Part shown: piece after piece, positions 56,534 to 64,000 of the stretch
Position numbering within the stretch: position 1 is the first letter of the stretch
How the letters are laid out: each line of letters begins with the position of its first letter
From: Novosphingobium sp. PC22D
Lineage (GTDB): Bacteria; Pseudomonadota; Alphaproteobacteria; Sphingomonadales; Sphingomonadaceae
Assembly (NCBI RefSeq): GCF_002556635.1
Contig: NZ_MWMO01000002.1
Span: 186,001-250,000 of the forward strand
Direction: 5' to 3'
Length of the DNA stretch: 64,000 bases
The notes under the pieces: model-generated
Databases searched by the model: none
What the model was told of the DNA's origin: nothing
Seen by the model: only the letters and a program-made list of their open reading frames with translations
Translations under genes and position numbers: made by a program

Positions 56534-58199
56534 GTTCGGCCTCCTTCTCGCCCTCGCCTTCGTCAGGCGCGTCGGCTTCGAGCGGATAGCGATAGGGTCC
56601 CGTTGCGACGAGCGGGATCGTCTCGAAGTTGTGCTTGGGCGGCGGCGAGGCGACCGACCATTCGAGCCCTGTCGCGCCCCAGGGGTTCGGCCCGGCGGGC
56701 TTGCCGTAACGCAGCGACCACAGCAGGTACGTCAGCGGCAGCAGATAGCCGAGACCCAGGATCGACGCGCCGACACTCGACATCACGTTGAGCACCTGGA
56801 ACGAGGGGTCATAGACGTGATAGCGGCGCGGCATGCCTTCGTAGCCCAGCAGGAACTGCGGGAAGAAGGTCATGTTGAACCCGCCGAAGATGAGGATCGC
56901 CGAAACCCGCGACCAGAGGTCGGAATGGAGCCGTCCGGTGATCTTCGGCCACCAGTAGTGCAAGGCTCCGAAGAACGCGGAGACCGTGCCGCCGACCATG
57001 ATGTAGTGGAAGTGGGCGACGACGAAGTAGGTGTCGTGCACGTGCACGTCGATCGCCAGCATCGCCAGCATCAGTCCGGTCAGCCCGCCGACCACGAACA
57101 GGCCGATGAAGGCGAGCGCGAACAGGAAGGGCCCGTCGAGCAGGATCTCGCCCTTGTGCAGCGTCGCGGTCCAGTTGTAGACCTTGATCGCACTCGGCAC
57201 CGCGACGACGATCGACAGGAACGAGAAGACCGCGCTCGCATAAGGGCTCTGCCCCGCGACGAACATGTGGTGGCCCCACACGAGAAAGCCAATCACCGCG
57301 ATCGCGATCGAGGACCCGGCGATGAACCAGTAGCCGAACACGCGCTTGTGCGCGGCGGCGGTGATCAGTTCGGTGACCACGCCCATCGCCGGCAGGACCA
57401 TGATGTAAACCGCCGGGTGCGAGTAGAACCAGAACAGGTGCTGGAACAGCAGCGGATCGCCGCCGAGCGCCGGATCGAAGATGCCGACGCCGAATATCCG
57501 TTCCAGCGCCACCAGCAGCAGCGTGATCGAAAGCACCGGGGTCGCGAGCACGAAGATCACCGAGGTGGCATAGTGCGACCAGACGAACAGCGGCAGGCGT
57601 CCCCAGGTCATCCCCGGAGCGCGGCACTTGTGCACCGTGACGATGAAGTTGAGACCGGTCAGGATCGAGGAAAAGCCCGAGATGAAGACCGCCGCCAGGG
57701 CGCCGATCACATAGGCGTTCGAGTAGGTCGAGGAATAGGGCGTGTAGAACGTCCAGCCGGTGTCGACCCCGCCCATGACAACGATCGCCAGCGTGAGCAG
57801 CCCGCCGGCCATGAAGATGTACCACGAAGCGAGGTTGAGCCGCGGAAAGGCGACGTCGCGCGCGCCGATCATCAGCGGGATCAGGAAATTGCCGAAGACA
57901 TTGGGGATCGAGGGGATCAGGAAGAACCAGACCATGATGATCCCGTGCAGCGAGAAGGCGCGGTTGTAGCCCTCGTTGCTCAGCAGATCCGCCTCGGGCG
58001 TCAGCAGGTCGGCGCGGATCAGCGCCGCCGCGCATCCGGCAACCGCGAAGAAGAACGTGATCGAGATCAGATAGAGCAGCGCGATCCGCTTGTGGTCGTG
58101 CGTCAGCAGCCACGAGCCCAGCCCCTGCCCCGCGTTGAGATAGCTCGCCCGCTCCTCGCGGGTGTCGGGAATCGCGTCCTGCGACGTGCGCCTGCTCAT
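56526..58199 (-). CDS. ctaD: caa3-type cytochrome c oxidase subunit I (A2 class)
   Basis: A 557-residue catalytic subunit reducing oxygen to water and pumping protons. Heme and copper ligands are seen in [20 protein letters not shown] (CuB His and cross-linked Tyr), WGHHMF and [12 protein letters not shown]. The K-channel Lys is in SAIKVYNW. In place of the A1-class Glu-286 position (HPEVY) it reads YSHPAVY, the tyrosine-serine substitution that defines A2-class oxidases such as that of Rhodothermus. The ATG overlaps the subunit II stop. It follows actB to actF and SCO in one operon. Confidence 0.96.
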   Translation of the reverse strand: MSRRTSQDAIPDTREERASYLNAGQGLGSWLLTHDHKRIALLYLISITFFFAVAGCAAALIRADLLTPEADLLSNEGYNRAFSLHGIIMVWFFLIPSIPNVFGNFLIPLMIGARDVAFPRLNLASWYIFMAGGLLTLAIVVMGGVDTGWTFYTPYSSTYSNAYVIGALAAVFISGFSSILTGLNFIVTVHKCRAPGMTWGRLPLFVWSHYATSVIFVLATPVLSITLLLVALERIFGVGIFDPALGGDPLLFQHLFWFYSHPAVYIMVLPAMGVVTELITAAAHKRVFGYWFIAGSSIAIAVIGFLVWGHHMFVAGQSPYASAVFSFLSIVVAVPSAIKVYNWTATLHKGEILLDGPFLFALAFIGLFVVGGLTGLMLAMLAIDVHVHDTYFVVAHFHYIMVGGTVSAFFGALHYWWPKITGRLHSDLWSRVSAILIFGGFNMTFFPQFLLGYEGMPRRYHVYDPSFQVLNVMSSVGASILGLGYLLPLTYLLWSLRYGKPAGPNPWGATGLEWSVASPPPKHNFETIPLVATGPYRYPLEADAPDEGEGEKEAERV

Positions 58200-59143
58200 G
58201 GCTGCGCTCTCCCCGCGTCCGCTTGCGACTTGATCCAGGCGACGAGCTGGCTCACTTCCTCCTCGCCGATGAGATTGCCGAACGGCGGCATGATCGGCTT
58301 GTACCCCGCCGCCACATCCTTGTTGGGCAGCATGATGGAATCGTGCAGGTACTGCTCGTCGGCGCGGACCACGCGGCCGCCCTCGAGCGGCACGACCGAG
58401 CCGTAGAGCCCGGCCAGCGACGGTGCGCGCACCGGCGATGCAGGGCCGTGGCAGCCCGAGCAGCCGAGCTTGACGAACAGCTTGCCGCCCCGCTCGGCAA
58501 GGCCCTCGTCGGTGCCCGACCGCGCCAGCCACCGGGCATAGTCCTCGGGCCGTTGGACAATGAAGCGGCCGATCATCTCGCTGTGGTCGGTGCCGCAGTA
58601 CTCGGCGCAGCGCAGTGCGTAGACACCGGGCCGGTCGGCGATGAACCAGAGCTGGCTGTAGGTGTCGGGCAGCACGTCCTGCTTGATCCGCAGCGCGGGC
58701 ACGTAGAGGCTGTGGATCACGTCCTGCGAGGTCATCGTCAGGCGGACCGGGCGCCCGGCGGGCACGTGCAGCTCGTCGATCTCGCGCGCGCCCTCGGGGT
58801 GCTGGAATTTCCACATCCACTGCTTGGCGACCACGGTCAGCGTCAGCGCGTTTTCGGGCGGTGAGCGCTGGTCGAGAAACATCTTGGTCGACCAGACAAA
58901 GAAGCCGAGCACCAGGACAAAGGGAATCAACGACCAGCTCACTTCGACCCAGACATTGCGATCCTCGCGGTGCGAGCGGTCGGCGCGACGGCCCCGGCGA
59001 TAGCGAACCGCGAAGAACGCCATGAGGATGAACACCGGGGCGGACAGCAATGCAACCAGCGCGCCGAAGCTCGCGATCAGGAGATCGACGCGCCCGGCGT
59101 ATTCGGATGCCATCGGTGGCCACAGTTCGATCGACGGGCTCAT
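58196..59143 (-). CDS. ctaC: Cytochrome c oxidase subunit II with fused cytochrome c (caa3)
   Basis: A 315-residue subunit II. Two helices lie at about residues 20-48 and 64-85, then the cupredoxin domain with the binuclear CuA site [12 protein letters not shown], and a C-terminal mono-heme cytochrome c domain with CSGCH and a distal Met in the PIMPPFG segment. The fused heme makes this a caa3 enzyme, able to take electrons directly from Alternative Complex III or its cytochrome. The ATG at 59143 overlaps the SCO stop (ATGA); an upstream in-frame extension is rejected. Confidence 0.95.
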   Translation of the reverse strand: MSPSIELWPPMASEYAGRVDLLIASFGALVALLSAPVFILMAFFAVRYRRGRRADRSHREDRNVWVEVSWSLIPFVLVLGFFVWSTKMFLDQRSPPENALTLTVVAKQWMWKFQHPEGAREIDELHVPAGRPVRLTMTSQDVIHSLYVPALRIKQDVLPDTYSQLWFIADRPGVYALRCAEYCGTDHSEMIGRFIVQRPEDYARWLARSGTDEGLAERGGKLFVKLGCSGCHGPASPVRAPSLAGLYGSVVPLEGGRVVRADEQYLHDSIMLPNKDVAAGYKPIMPPFGNLIGEEEVSQLVAWIKSQADAGRAQP

Positions 59144-59913
59144 GCCGAGCGCCTGCGCAGGAAGAGAATAAGCGCCGCGATCAGGACAACGGTCGCGATT
59201 CCCGCATAGCGCACGACCCGATCGATCAGCAGCGAATAAGTGCCGGTCTCGGGATCGTAGTGATAGCACAACAGGATCAACTGCTTGAGAAATCCGCCGG
59301 TGCGCCCCGCCTCGGCATCGGCAAGGGCTTCGCGCATCTGCGCGGGATCGGGCGAGAGACCGTAGAGCCAGCGGACCAGCCGCCCGTCGGGCGTGAGCAC
59401 CGCCGTCGCGGCGGCATGGGCGTACTGGCCGATGCGCGGGTCGAACGCGTAGTGGTAACCGAGGGCATCGGTAACGGCGTGAAGCTGATCGGCGTCACCG
59501 ACGGTCGCCACGAGGCTAGCCGGCAAGCCGTCTGACCGCTGCTTCGCGAGCCGGCCGATATCGGCCCGCGCGTCGGCGGGGCGTTCCTCGGGGTCGATGC
59601 CGAAAGCGACCACCGCGAAATCGCGCCCCGCGCGCAGGTCATCCTGCGCGGCCAAGGCATCCGCCACCCCGGAAAGCGTCACGCCGCAGATATTGGGGCA
59701 TTCGTGGAGGACCGGGGTCAGCACGATCGGCTTGCCTTGCCCGATCGCGCGCAGGCTAGTGGGGCGTCCCCGTGCATCGACGAGCCGCGCATCGAGCGGC
59801 ACTTGCGCGCCCGGCCGCTCGTCGATCCGCGCGGCGCCGAAGGGATCGAACGGCGCGGCCGCCCAGGCTGCGGGCGACAGCGCGATGAGCAGCAGGACGA
59901 GCCAGAGCCTCAT
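59140..59913 (-). CDS. SCO1/SenC copper chaperone with C-terminal membrane anchor
   Basis: A 257-residue thioredoxin-fold protein that delivers copper to the CuA site. The signal peptide is residues 1-21. The copper/redox motif is HECPNIC (CxxxC), and the conserved histidine is in the [16 protein letters not shown] segment. Unlike typical SCO1, it ends with a second hydrophobic helix ([14 protein letters not shown]) followed by arginines, so it is anchored at the C-terminus as in several oxidase operons. The ATG overlaps the upstream gene stop. Confidence 0.9.
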   Translation of the reverse strand: MRLWLVLLLIALSPAAWAAAPFDPFGAARIDERPGAQVPLDARLVDARGRPTSLRAIGQGKPIVLTPVLHECPNICGVTLSGVADALAAQDDLRAGRDFAVVAFGIDPEERPADARADIGRLAKQRSDGLPASLVATVGDADQLHAVTDALGYHYAFDPRIGQYAHAAATAVLTPDGRLVRWLYGLSPDPAQMREALADAEAGRTGGFLKQLILLCYHYDPETGTYSLLIDRVVRYAGIATVVLIAALILFLRRRSA

Positions 59914-60302
59914 GACCCGCCGTCCTTCCAGCCGCGCGCTGCGGTTTCGCGCATGGCCGCCTCGATCGGCTGCGGCGCGCGGTGCAGGCGCAGGTCCTGC
60001 GTGCTGTCGAGATAGGCGCGCGCCTGCCCCGGTTCGGCCTCGAGCGGCGGTGCCGGCGATGTGAACTCCTGCCAGGCGGCAAAGGCATCGCCGGTGCCGC
60101 GCGGGGGCCCCAGCCATCCGGTCAGAACGGCAACGAAGCCCAGCGACACCGCGATCCCGGCAAAGAGCGCGCCGAATCCCCAGGCGATGCGCCCAATCGG
60201 CCAGTCCTGCGGTTCGTAGCCCAGTTCTCGCGCGCGCGCGGGCACCTTCGACGGATCGTCGGTGCGCTGCTGATCGGTGTGGGCGTGCAGATCGCGGATC
60301 AT
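59910..60302 (-). CDS. Small single-helix membrane protein of ACIII/oxidase operon
   Basis: A 130-residue protein with a basic, Pro-containing N-terminus, one membrane helix at about residues 39-63 and a ~65-residue periplasmic tail (PPLEAEPGQARAYL, then IEAAMRETAARGW). The tail pattern is like that of small proteins I recall between oxidase and SCO genes in other bacteria, but I cannot name a family. It is coupled by ATGA overlaps to actF before and SCO after. It may be an assembly or linker protein between ACIII and the oxidase. Confidence 0.75.
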   Translation of the reverse strand: MIRDLHAHTDQQRTDDPSKVPARARELGYEPQDWPIGRIAWGFGALFAGIAVSLGFVAVLTGWLGPPRGTGDAFAAWQEFTSPAPPLEAEPGQARAYLDSTQDLRLHRAPQPIEAAMRETAARGWKDGGS

Positions 60303-61321
60303 GCCGGCGTCTCCATCCTACAGAGAATCCCCAAGCCAGCCGCGCCGAGCGCCGCCAGTCCCGCAAGCGTGAGGGCGTAGGCGAGAACGGCGAGCCCGCC
60401 GCGCCCCGGCAGCGCGAACCATGCGAACTCGAGCCCCTTGCCGGCCAGCGCGATCGCGGCCGCGAGCCGCAACGGGCGAAGCCGCGTGCGCACCTGCGCG
60501 AAGAACAGCGCCCCGAGCACGGCGAGCGAGAGCGCGATCACGACCCAGAGCACAAGGCTCCAGCCGTCGCCGCCTCGCTGCGCGTACCAGGCTGCACCCT
60601 CGGGCAGATTGCCCGACCAGATCACCAGATAGGGCAGGAACTGAAAGTAGGCCCAGACCACCATGAGCGTGAGCAGCAGGCCGCCGAGAATTCCGGGCCG
60701 CGCGATCGGGCCGGGCATCGCCATGCGGACGATCAGCAGCGCCATGAAGGCCGCGCCCGCCTCGATCGCGAGGACTTGCAGGCCGAAGCCCGACGAATGG
60801 AAATGCGCGTCGAGCGACATCAGCCAGTCCACCGCCACCAGCGAGCCGCCCAGCACGAGGAACACCAGCGCCGCCGACGAGGCGCCCTCCCCGGCCCTCC
60901 GGCCGATCTGGCCGCGCGCGATCAGTCCCAGGCCGACGAACCACAGCACGGTGCGCAGCGCGAAAGGGACATAGCCCAGCCACGCGTCCTGAAAATCGCT
61001 CGCCGCGGGCTCGCTGCTCCAGTCGTAGATCGTGCCCATCCCGGCGAGAACGGGCACGAAGGCGAGCGCCGCCAGCGGCCAGAGCCGACCGGCAAACTCG
61101 CACACGGGGCGAAGATCCACCTCCCACTCGCCGGGCACGAGACGCATCGTCGCCAGCAAGGCGAGCGCGGTCATCGGCAACGCCTGAAACAGAACCGCCG
61201 CGCCGAGCCAGCCGGTCAGCGCTTCGCGAGGCGATATCAGGACGCAGACCAGCGCCGCCGCGAGGCTCACCCCGCCCAGCGCGGCGACGCGCCGCTCGCG
61301 GACCGGCAGCTCAATCGCCAC
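60299..61321 (-). CDS. actF: Alternative Complex III subunit ActF
   Basis: A 340-residue integral membrane protein with about ten hydrophobic helices, assigned to the quinol:cytochrome c oxidoreductase membrane subunit ActF from its length, helix pattern and position after ActE. A recognisable segment is VDWLMSLDAHFHSSGFG, typical of ActF. The start is the GTG at 61321, overlapping the actE end by 11 bp, with GGAG 7 bp upstream. No cofactor motif is expected. It likely contributes to the quinol site or ion translocation. Confidence 0.82.
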   Translation of the reverse strand: MAIELPVRERRVAALGGVSLAAALVCVLISPREALTGWLGAAVLFQALPMTALALLATMRLVPGEWEVDLRPVCEFAGRLWPLAALAFVPVLAGMGTIYDWSSEPAASDFQDAWLGYVPFALRTVLWFVGLGLIARGQIGRRAGEGASSAALVFLVLGGSLVAVDWLMSLDAHFHSSGFGLQVLAIEAGAAFMALLIVRMAMPGPIARPGILGGLLLTLMVVWAYFQFLPYLVIWSGNLPEGAAWYAQRGGDGWSLVLWVVIALSLAVLGALFFAQVRTRLRPLRLAAAIALAGKGLEFAWFALPGRGGLAVLAYALTLAGLAALGAAGLGILCRMETPA

Positions 61322-61829
61322 GGCGAGGCTCCGTGCGATCTTCGGGCAGGTTCGTCGCCTGCAGCGCGCGGATATAGGCGGCGATCGCCCACCGGTCGCG
61401 CGGCGGCACGCGGTCGGCATAGGCGTACATGACGCCATATCCCTGGGTCATCACGTCGTAAAAATGGCGTTCCGAGGCGGCCTTGAGGCGCTCGGAATGG
61501 AAATCGGGCGGATGCGGAAAGCCGCGCGCGGGCACGATGCCGTTGCCCGATCCGTCCCGCGCATGACATGGCACGCAATAGATGCCGTAGCGCTCGCGTC
61601 CGCGCGCGAGCAGCGCCGCGCTCATCGCCGGGCGCTGGGTTGCGGCACGGCGCTGCGGCGCGTCGCGCGAGACGACACCCTCGGGGGGAGCCCGCATCGC
61701 CATGCCGTCCTCGAAAAGCGGAGCCTTCTCGTACGGATCGTAGCGCGCCTGTTGCACCATGTTCTTGCCGCAGCCTGCGACGAGCGCGCAGCCCAAGATC
61801 GGCACGACCATGGCGCGGACCGGCCTCAT
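61311..61829 (-). CDS. actE: Alternative Complex III mono-heme cytochrome c lipoprotein ActE
   Basis: A 172-residue periplasmic cytochrome c anchored as a lipoprotein. The lipobox LVAGC ends at about residue 20. The single heme motif CVPCH is at about residues 90-94, and the distal ligand is probably Met in MTQGYGVM. These match ActE, which passes electrons from the complex to the caa3 oxidase. Its ATG overlaps the actD stop. Confidence 0.9.
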   Translation of the reverse strand: MRPVRAMVVPILGCALVAGCGKNMVQQARYDPYEKAPLFEDGMAMRAPPEGVVSRDAPQRRAATQRPAMSAALLARGRERYGIYCVPCHARDGSGNGIVPARGFPHPPDFHSERLKAASERHFYDVMTQGYGVMYAYADRVPPRDRWAIAAYIRALQATNLPEDRTEPRRGD

Positions 61830-62371
61830 GCGACCAACTGTTCGCCGACATCGACGACATCGACCGCGCCGCAACGCCACAACGCGGCGCGGGCGTCGTG
61901 CGCGCGATCGGCGTCGCCATCGACCAGGATCGCGAGAAAGAAGCGATCGTCGCTCGCCAGGCTGAAGCGTTCGGCATTGAACAGCGGATGATGCAGCCGG
62001 GGCAACCCGTTGCGCGCCAGCATCGTGCCGATCCCGGCGAGGACCGCGCCGAGAATGCCGCACTCGAGCGTCACCAGCAGAAATCCGGGCACGGTAACGA
62101 GCGGTCGCCCGCCGACGTCGAGCGGGTAGTCGAGATTGGCGCCGGCCTGGATCGCGAAGATCAGCGCCGCGCCCAGAACCGCGCCGACCAGCACCGCGAC
62201 CGGGACGGCCCTATCCGAAAAGCCGATCGCGTCACCGAGTCCGTCGAGCGGGAACGGCGAGAAGGTCTCGATCCGCCAGCCGTCGCCGCGCAGCGTTCCG
62301 GCCCCTTCGACAAGCGCCCGAGGCGCGTCGAATTCGGCAAGCACCGCGTAGGGGCAGGTCCGCTCAGCCAC
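61826..62371 (-). CDS. actD: Alternative Complex III subunit ActD (DUF3341-like)
   Basis: A 181-residue protein with two membrane helices (about residues 55-75 and 92-115) flanked by soluble parts, the layout of ActD. The N-terminal soluble stretch has the family-like YAVLAEFD and PFPLDGL, and the C-terminus has DDRFFLAIL, as in DUF3341 proteins. The start is the GTG at 62371, overlapping actC by 8 bp, with GGGGAAA upstream. It is a structural subunit of the membrane complex. Confidence 0.85.
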   Translation of the reverse strand: MAERTCPYAVLAEFDAPRALVEGAGTLRGDGWRIETFSPFPLDGLGDAIGFSDRAVPVAVLVGAVLGAALIFAIQAGANLDYPLDVGGRPLVTVPGFLLVTLECGILGAVLAGIGTMLARNGLPRLHHPLFNAERFSLASDDRFFLAILVDGDADRAHDARAALWRCGAVDVVDVGEQLVA

Positions 62372-63680
62372 CGCTTTCCCCGATTTCGCGCTTGATCTCG
62401 AAGGCCGAGACGACCGGCAGGAGGCGCACGAACAGCAGCATGCCGGTGGCGAACACGCCGATGAACCCGGCGAATAACGCCCAGTCCCAGAACGTCGCGT
62501 GGAACAGCCCGGTCGAGGAGCCGGTCCAGTCGCGGAACAGTCCGGTCACCACGAGCATGTAGCGCTCGAGCCACATTCCCGCCGCGACCGAGACGCCGAC
62601 CAGCGCGAGCACGATCGGCGAAGTCCGGAACCGGCGGCGCCACATGAACTGGAGCGGTACGAAGTTGAGCACGACGGCGCCCCAGAAGCTCCAGGCGTAG
62701 GCGCCACCGACCCGGTCGTGCAGCGTTTCGAGTTCGTAGCCACCGCCGTAGAGCGCGGTGAAGGCGTCAGCGAGATAGCCGTAGAGCGTCATCAGCCCGG
62801 TCGCGAGCAGCAGCTTGCCGATCCGGTCGAAATGGAGCGGCGTGATCAGGTCGCGCAACCCCAGCAGGCTGCGGATGACGACCGCGAGGATGCCGACCAC
62901 GGCAAACCCCGAGAAGACGGCGCCGACCAGGAAATAGGCCGGAAAGATGGTCGAGTTCCAGCCGTGCACCGGTCCGCCCGCGAACAGCAGGGCATACGAG
63001 GCTGTCACGAGCGCGACAAGCGGGATCGCCAGCGCCGCGGTCAGCCGATAGGCCTGCCGCCAGCGCAGCCAGTGGCTTCCCGCGCCGCGCCAGCCGAGCG
63101 CGAGCAGCCCGAAGAAGAACTGCCAGCGCCGTTTGGTCGCCCGGTCGCGGGCCGAGGCGAGATCGGGGATGATGCCGACGTACCAGAACGCCACCGAGAC
63201 CACGAGATAGACGACGACCGCGAAGAAATCCCATGCGAGCGGGCTGCGGAACTGCGGCCAGACTCCCATGGTGTTCGGATAGGGCGCCATCCAATAGAAA
63301 TACCAGGGCCGCCCGAGGTGGAGGATCGGCAGCAGCCCGGCGCAGACGACCGCGAACAGGGTCATCGCCTCGGCAAAGCGGTTGAGCGAATTGCGCCAGC
63401 TTCGCGAGAGCAGCAGCAGCATCGAGGAAATGAGCGTTCCGGCATGGCCGATTCCCAGCCACCAGACGTAGCCGATGATGGGAAAGCCCCAGCCGACCGG
63501 GATGTTGTTGCCCCATACCCCTGGACCACGCACCAGCAGCACCGCGACCGCGACGACCCAGAGCGCGAGCAGCGCGAGCGCCCCCGCGAACAGCAGCCAC
63601 CATGCGCGCGGCGCCGGAAAGCGCGGCGGAATGGAGACGACCTCGCCGGTGATCTGGTGATAGCGCGAGGGCGCGGTCAT
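62364..63680 (-). CDS. actC: Alternative Complex III NrfD-like membrane subunit ActC
   Basis: A 438-residue polytopic protein of the NrfD/PsrC family with about ten helices, proposed to hold the menaquinol/quinol site. Typical segments are [22 protein letters not shown], of which the central glycine-rich part is diagnostic, and [17 protein letters not shown]. The ATG at 63680 overlaps the actB stop (ATGA). It follows the iron-sulfur subunit ActB, the normal act order. Confidence 0.93.
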   Translation of the reverse strand: MTAPSRYHQITGEVVSIPPRFPAPRAWWLLFAGALALLALWVVAVAVLLVRGPGVWGNNIPVGWGFPIIGYVWWLGIGHAGTLISSMLLLLSRSWRNSLNRFAEAMTLFAVVCAGLLPILHLGRPWYFYWMAPYPNTMGVWPQFRSPLAWDFFAVVVYLVVSVAFWYVGIIPDLASARDRATKRRWQFFFGLLALGWRGAGSHWLRWRQAYRLTAALAIPLVALVTASYALLFAGGPVHGWNSTIFPAYFLVGAVFSGFAVVGILAVVIRSLLGLRDLITPLHFDRIGKLLLATGLMTLYGYLADAFTALYGGGYELETLHDRVGGAYAWSFWGAVVLNFVPLQFMWRRRFRTSPIVLALVGVSVAAGMWLERYMLVVTGLFRDWTGSSTGLFHATFWDWALFAGFIGVFATGMLLFVRLLPVVSAFEIKREIGESGG

Positions 63681-64000
63681 GCCTTCTTCGCACCTCCGCT
63701 GATCTTGGCCCCGTAGGTCGTGCGCGGGCGGGTATTCGCTTCTTCCAGCAAGGCATAGTCGCGCCCATCCGCCTTGCGGCGGCTGACCGCGCTCTCGGGC
63801 CGGGAAAGGTCGCCGAAGACGATCGCCTGGGTCGGACAGGCCTGCTGGCAGGCGGTCACGACCTCGCCCTCGGCCAAGGGGCGACCGTCCTTGTCCGCCT
63901 CGATCCGCGCGGTCTGGATGCGCTGGATGCAATAGGTGCACTTTTCCATGACCCCGCGATCGCGCACGGTGACCTCGGGATTGCGCTGCGCGACCCGTGC
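63677..64000 (-). CDS. actB: Alternative Complex III iron-sulfur subunit ActB, C-terminal fragment
   Basis: Only the last 107 codons are in the window; the frame stays open to base 64000. It shows the ActB-type segment [18 protein letters not shown] and the ferredoxin-like cysteine run [10 protein letters not shown] ... [10 protein letters not shown], which ligates [4Fe-4S] clusters. Full-length ActB also carries a molybdopterin-oxidoreductase-like N-terminal domain, expected beyond the window. It begins the visible part of the operon actB, C, D, E, F, small membrane protein, SCO, ctaC, ctaD, ctaE, COX4. Confidence 0.92.
   Translation of the reverse strand, partial: ARVAQRNPEVTVRDRGVMEKCTYCIQRIQTARIEADKDGRPLAEGEVVTACQQACPTQAIVFGDLSRPESAVSRRKADGRDYALLEEANTRPRTTYGAKISGGAKKA

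Noticed and set aside
56526..59123. Apparent 865-residue fusion of subunit I
   Set aside because: The extra N-terminus is an out-of-frame reading of subunit II; ctaD starts at 58199 with a normal subunit I N-terminus.

Overview
The window is GC-rich, gene-dense and looks like chromosome from an alphaproteobacterium of the sphingomonad type. The TonB-dependent receptor with a sphingomonad-style N-terminus, the large stock of P450s, Rieske oxygenases and short-chain dehydrogenases, and a characteristic inverted repeat at 39027-39089 all point that way. This is judged from composition and gene content only, without a database search. I see no rRNA, tRNA, CRISPR array or insertion sequence.

Region by region. 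1-3649 (+): end of a cytochrome P450, an SDR and a PYROXD2-type flavoprotein. 3888-9172 (+): two paralogous chemoreceptors flanking an alginate-export-like outer-membrane porin. 9236-15315: copper resistance, with a P1B ATPase (-) divergent from csoR, a small secreted protein, copA and copB (+), and two CsoR-type palindromes between the two units. 15406-18558: katE (-) and a stress-type SDR (+). 18581-50473: about 32 kb of catabolic genes, comprising two P450s, four Rieske oxygenases, three phytanoyl-CoA-dioxygenase-like proteins, a TauD-type dioxygenase, a Baeyer-Villiger-type monooxygenase, a KstD-like flavoprotein, a lactonase-like SMP-30 protein, an HpcH/HpaI aldolase, a GlcD-like oxidase, a cyclase-family hydrolase, an amidohydrolase, an orphan E1 alpha/beta pair, a TonB receptor, and AraC and LysR regulators. 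50687-55624 (+): a large epimerase/membrane fusion protein, a CaCA-type exchanger and fumC. 55647-64000 (-): an Alternative Complex III operon (actB to actF) running directly into a caa3-type, A2-class cytochrome c oxidase operon.

How the catabolic genes may work together. Five intergenic regions carry direct-repeat sites of the form TGTCG-N16-TGTCG (21 bp apart, the geometry of AraC-family operators). They lie upstream of the TonB receptor, a ten-gene operon (33194 down to 23728), a Rieske gene, the amidohydrolase and the E1 alpha/beta operon. Three share a -10-like TA(G/C)(T/C)CT hexamer at the same distance. The AraC-family gene at 33459 lies divergent to one of them and is the obvious candidate activator. 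The set reads as one inducible pathway: uptake, hydroxylation (P450, Rieske, PhyH), lactone opening, aldol cleavage, hydroxy-acid oxidation and oxidative decarboxylation. The substrate is unknown; a terpenoid- or steroid-like compound is only a guess. A second pair of promoters (TauD/Rieske at 44676 and Baeyer-Villiger/Rieske at 49536) share a different module: an AGATCAAAG box about 38 bp upstream of a TGTT-type palindrome.
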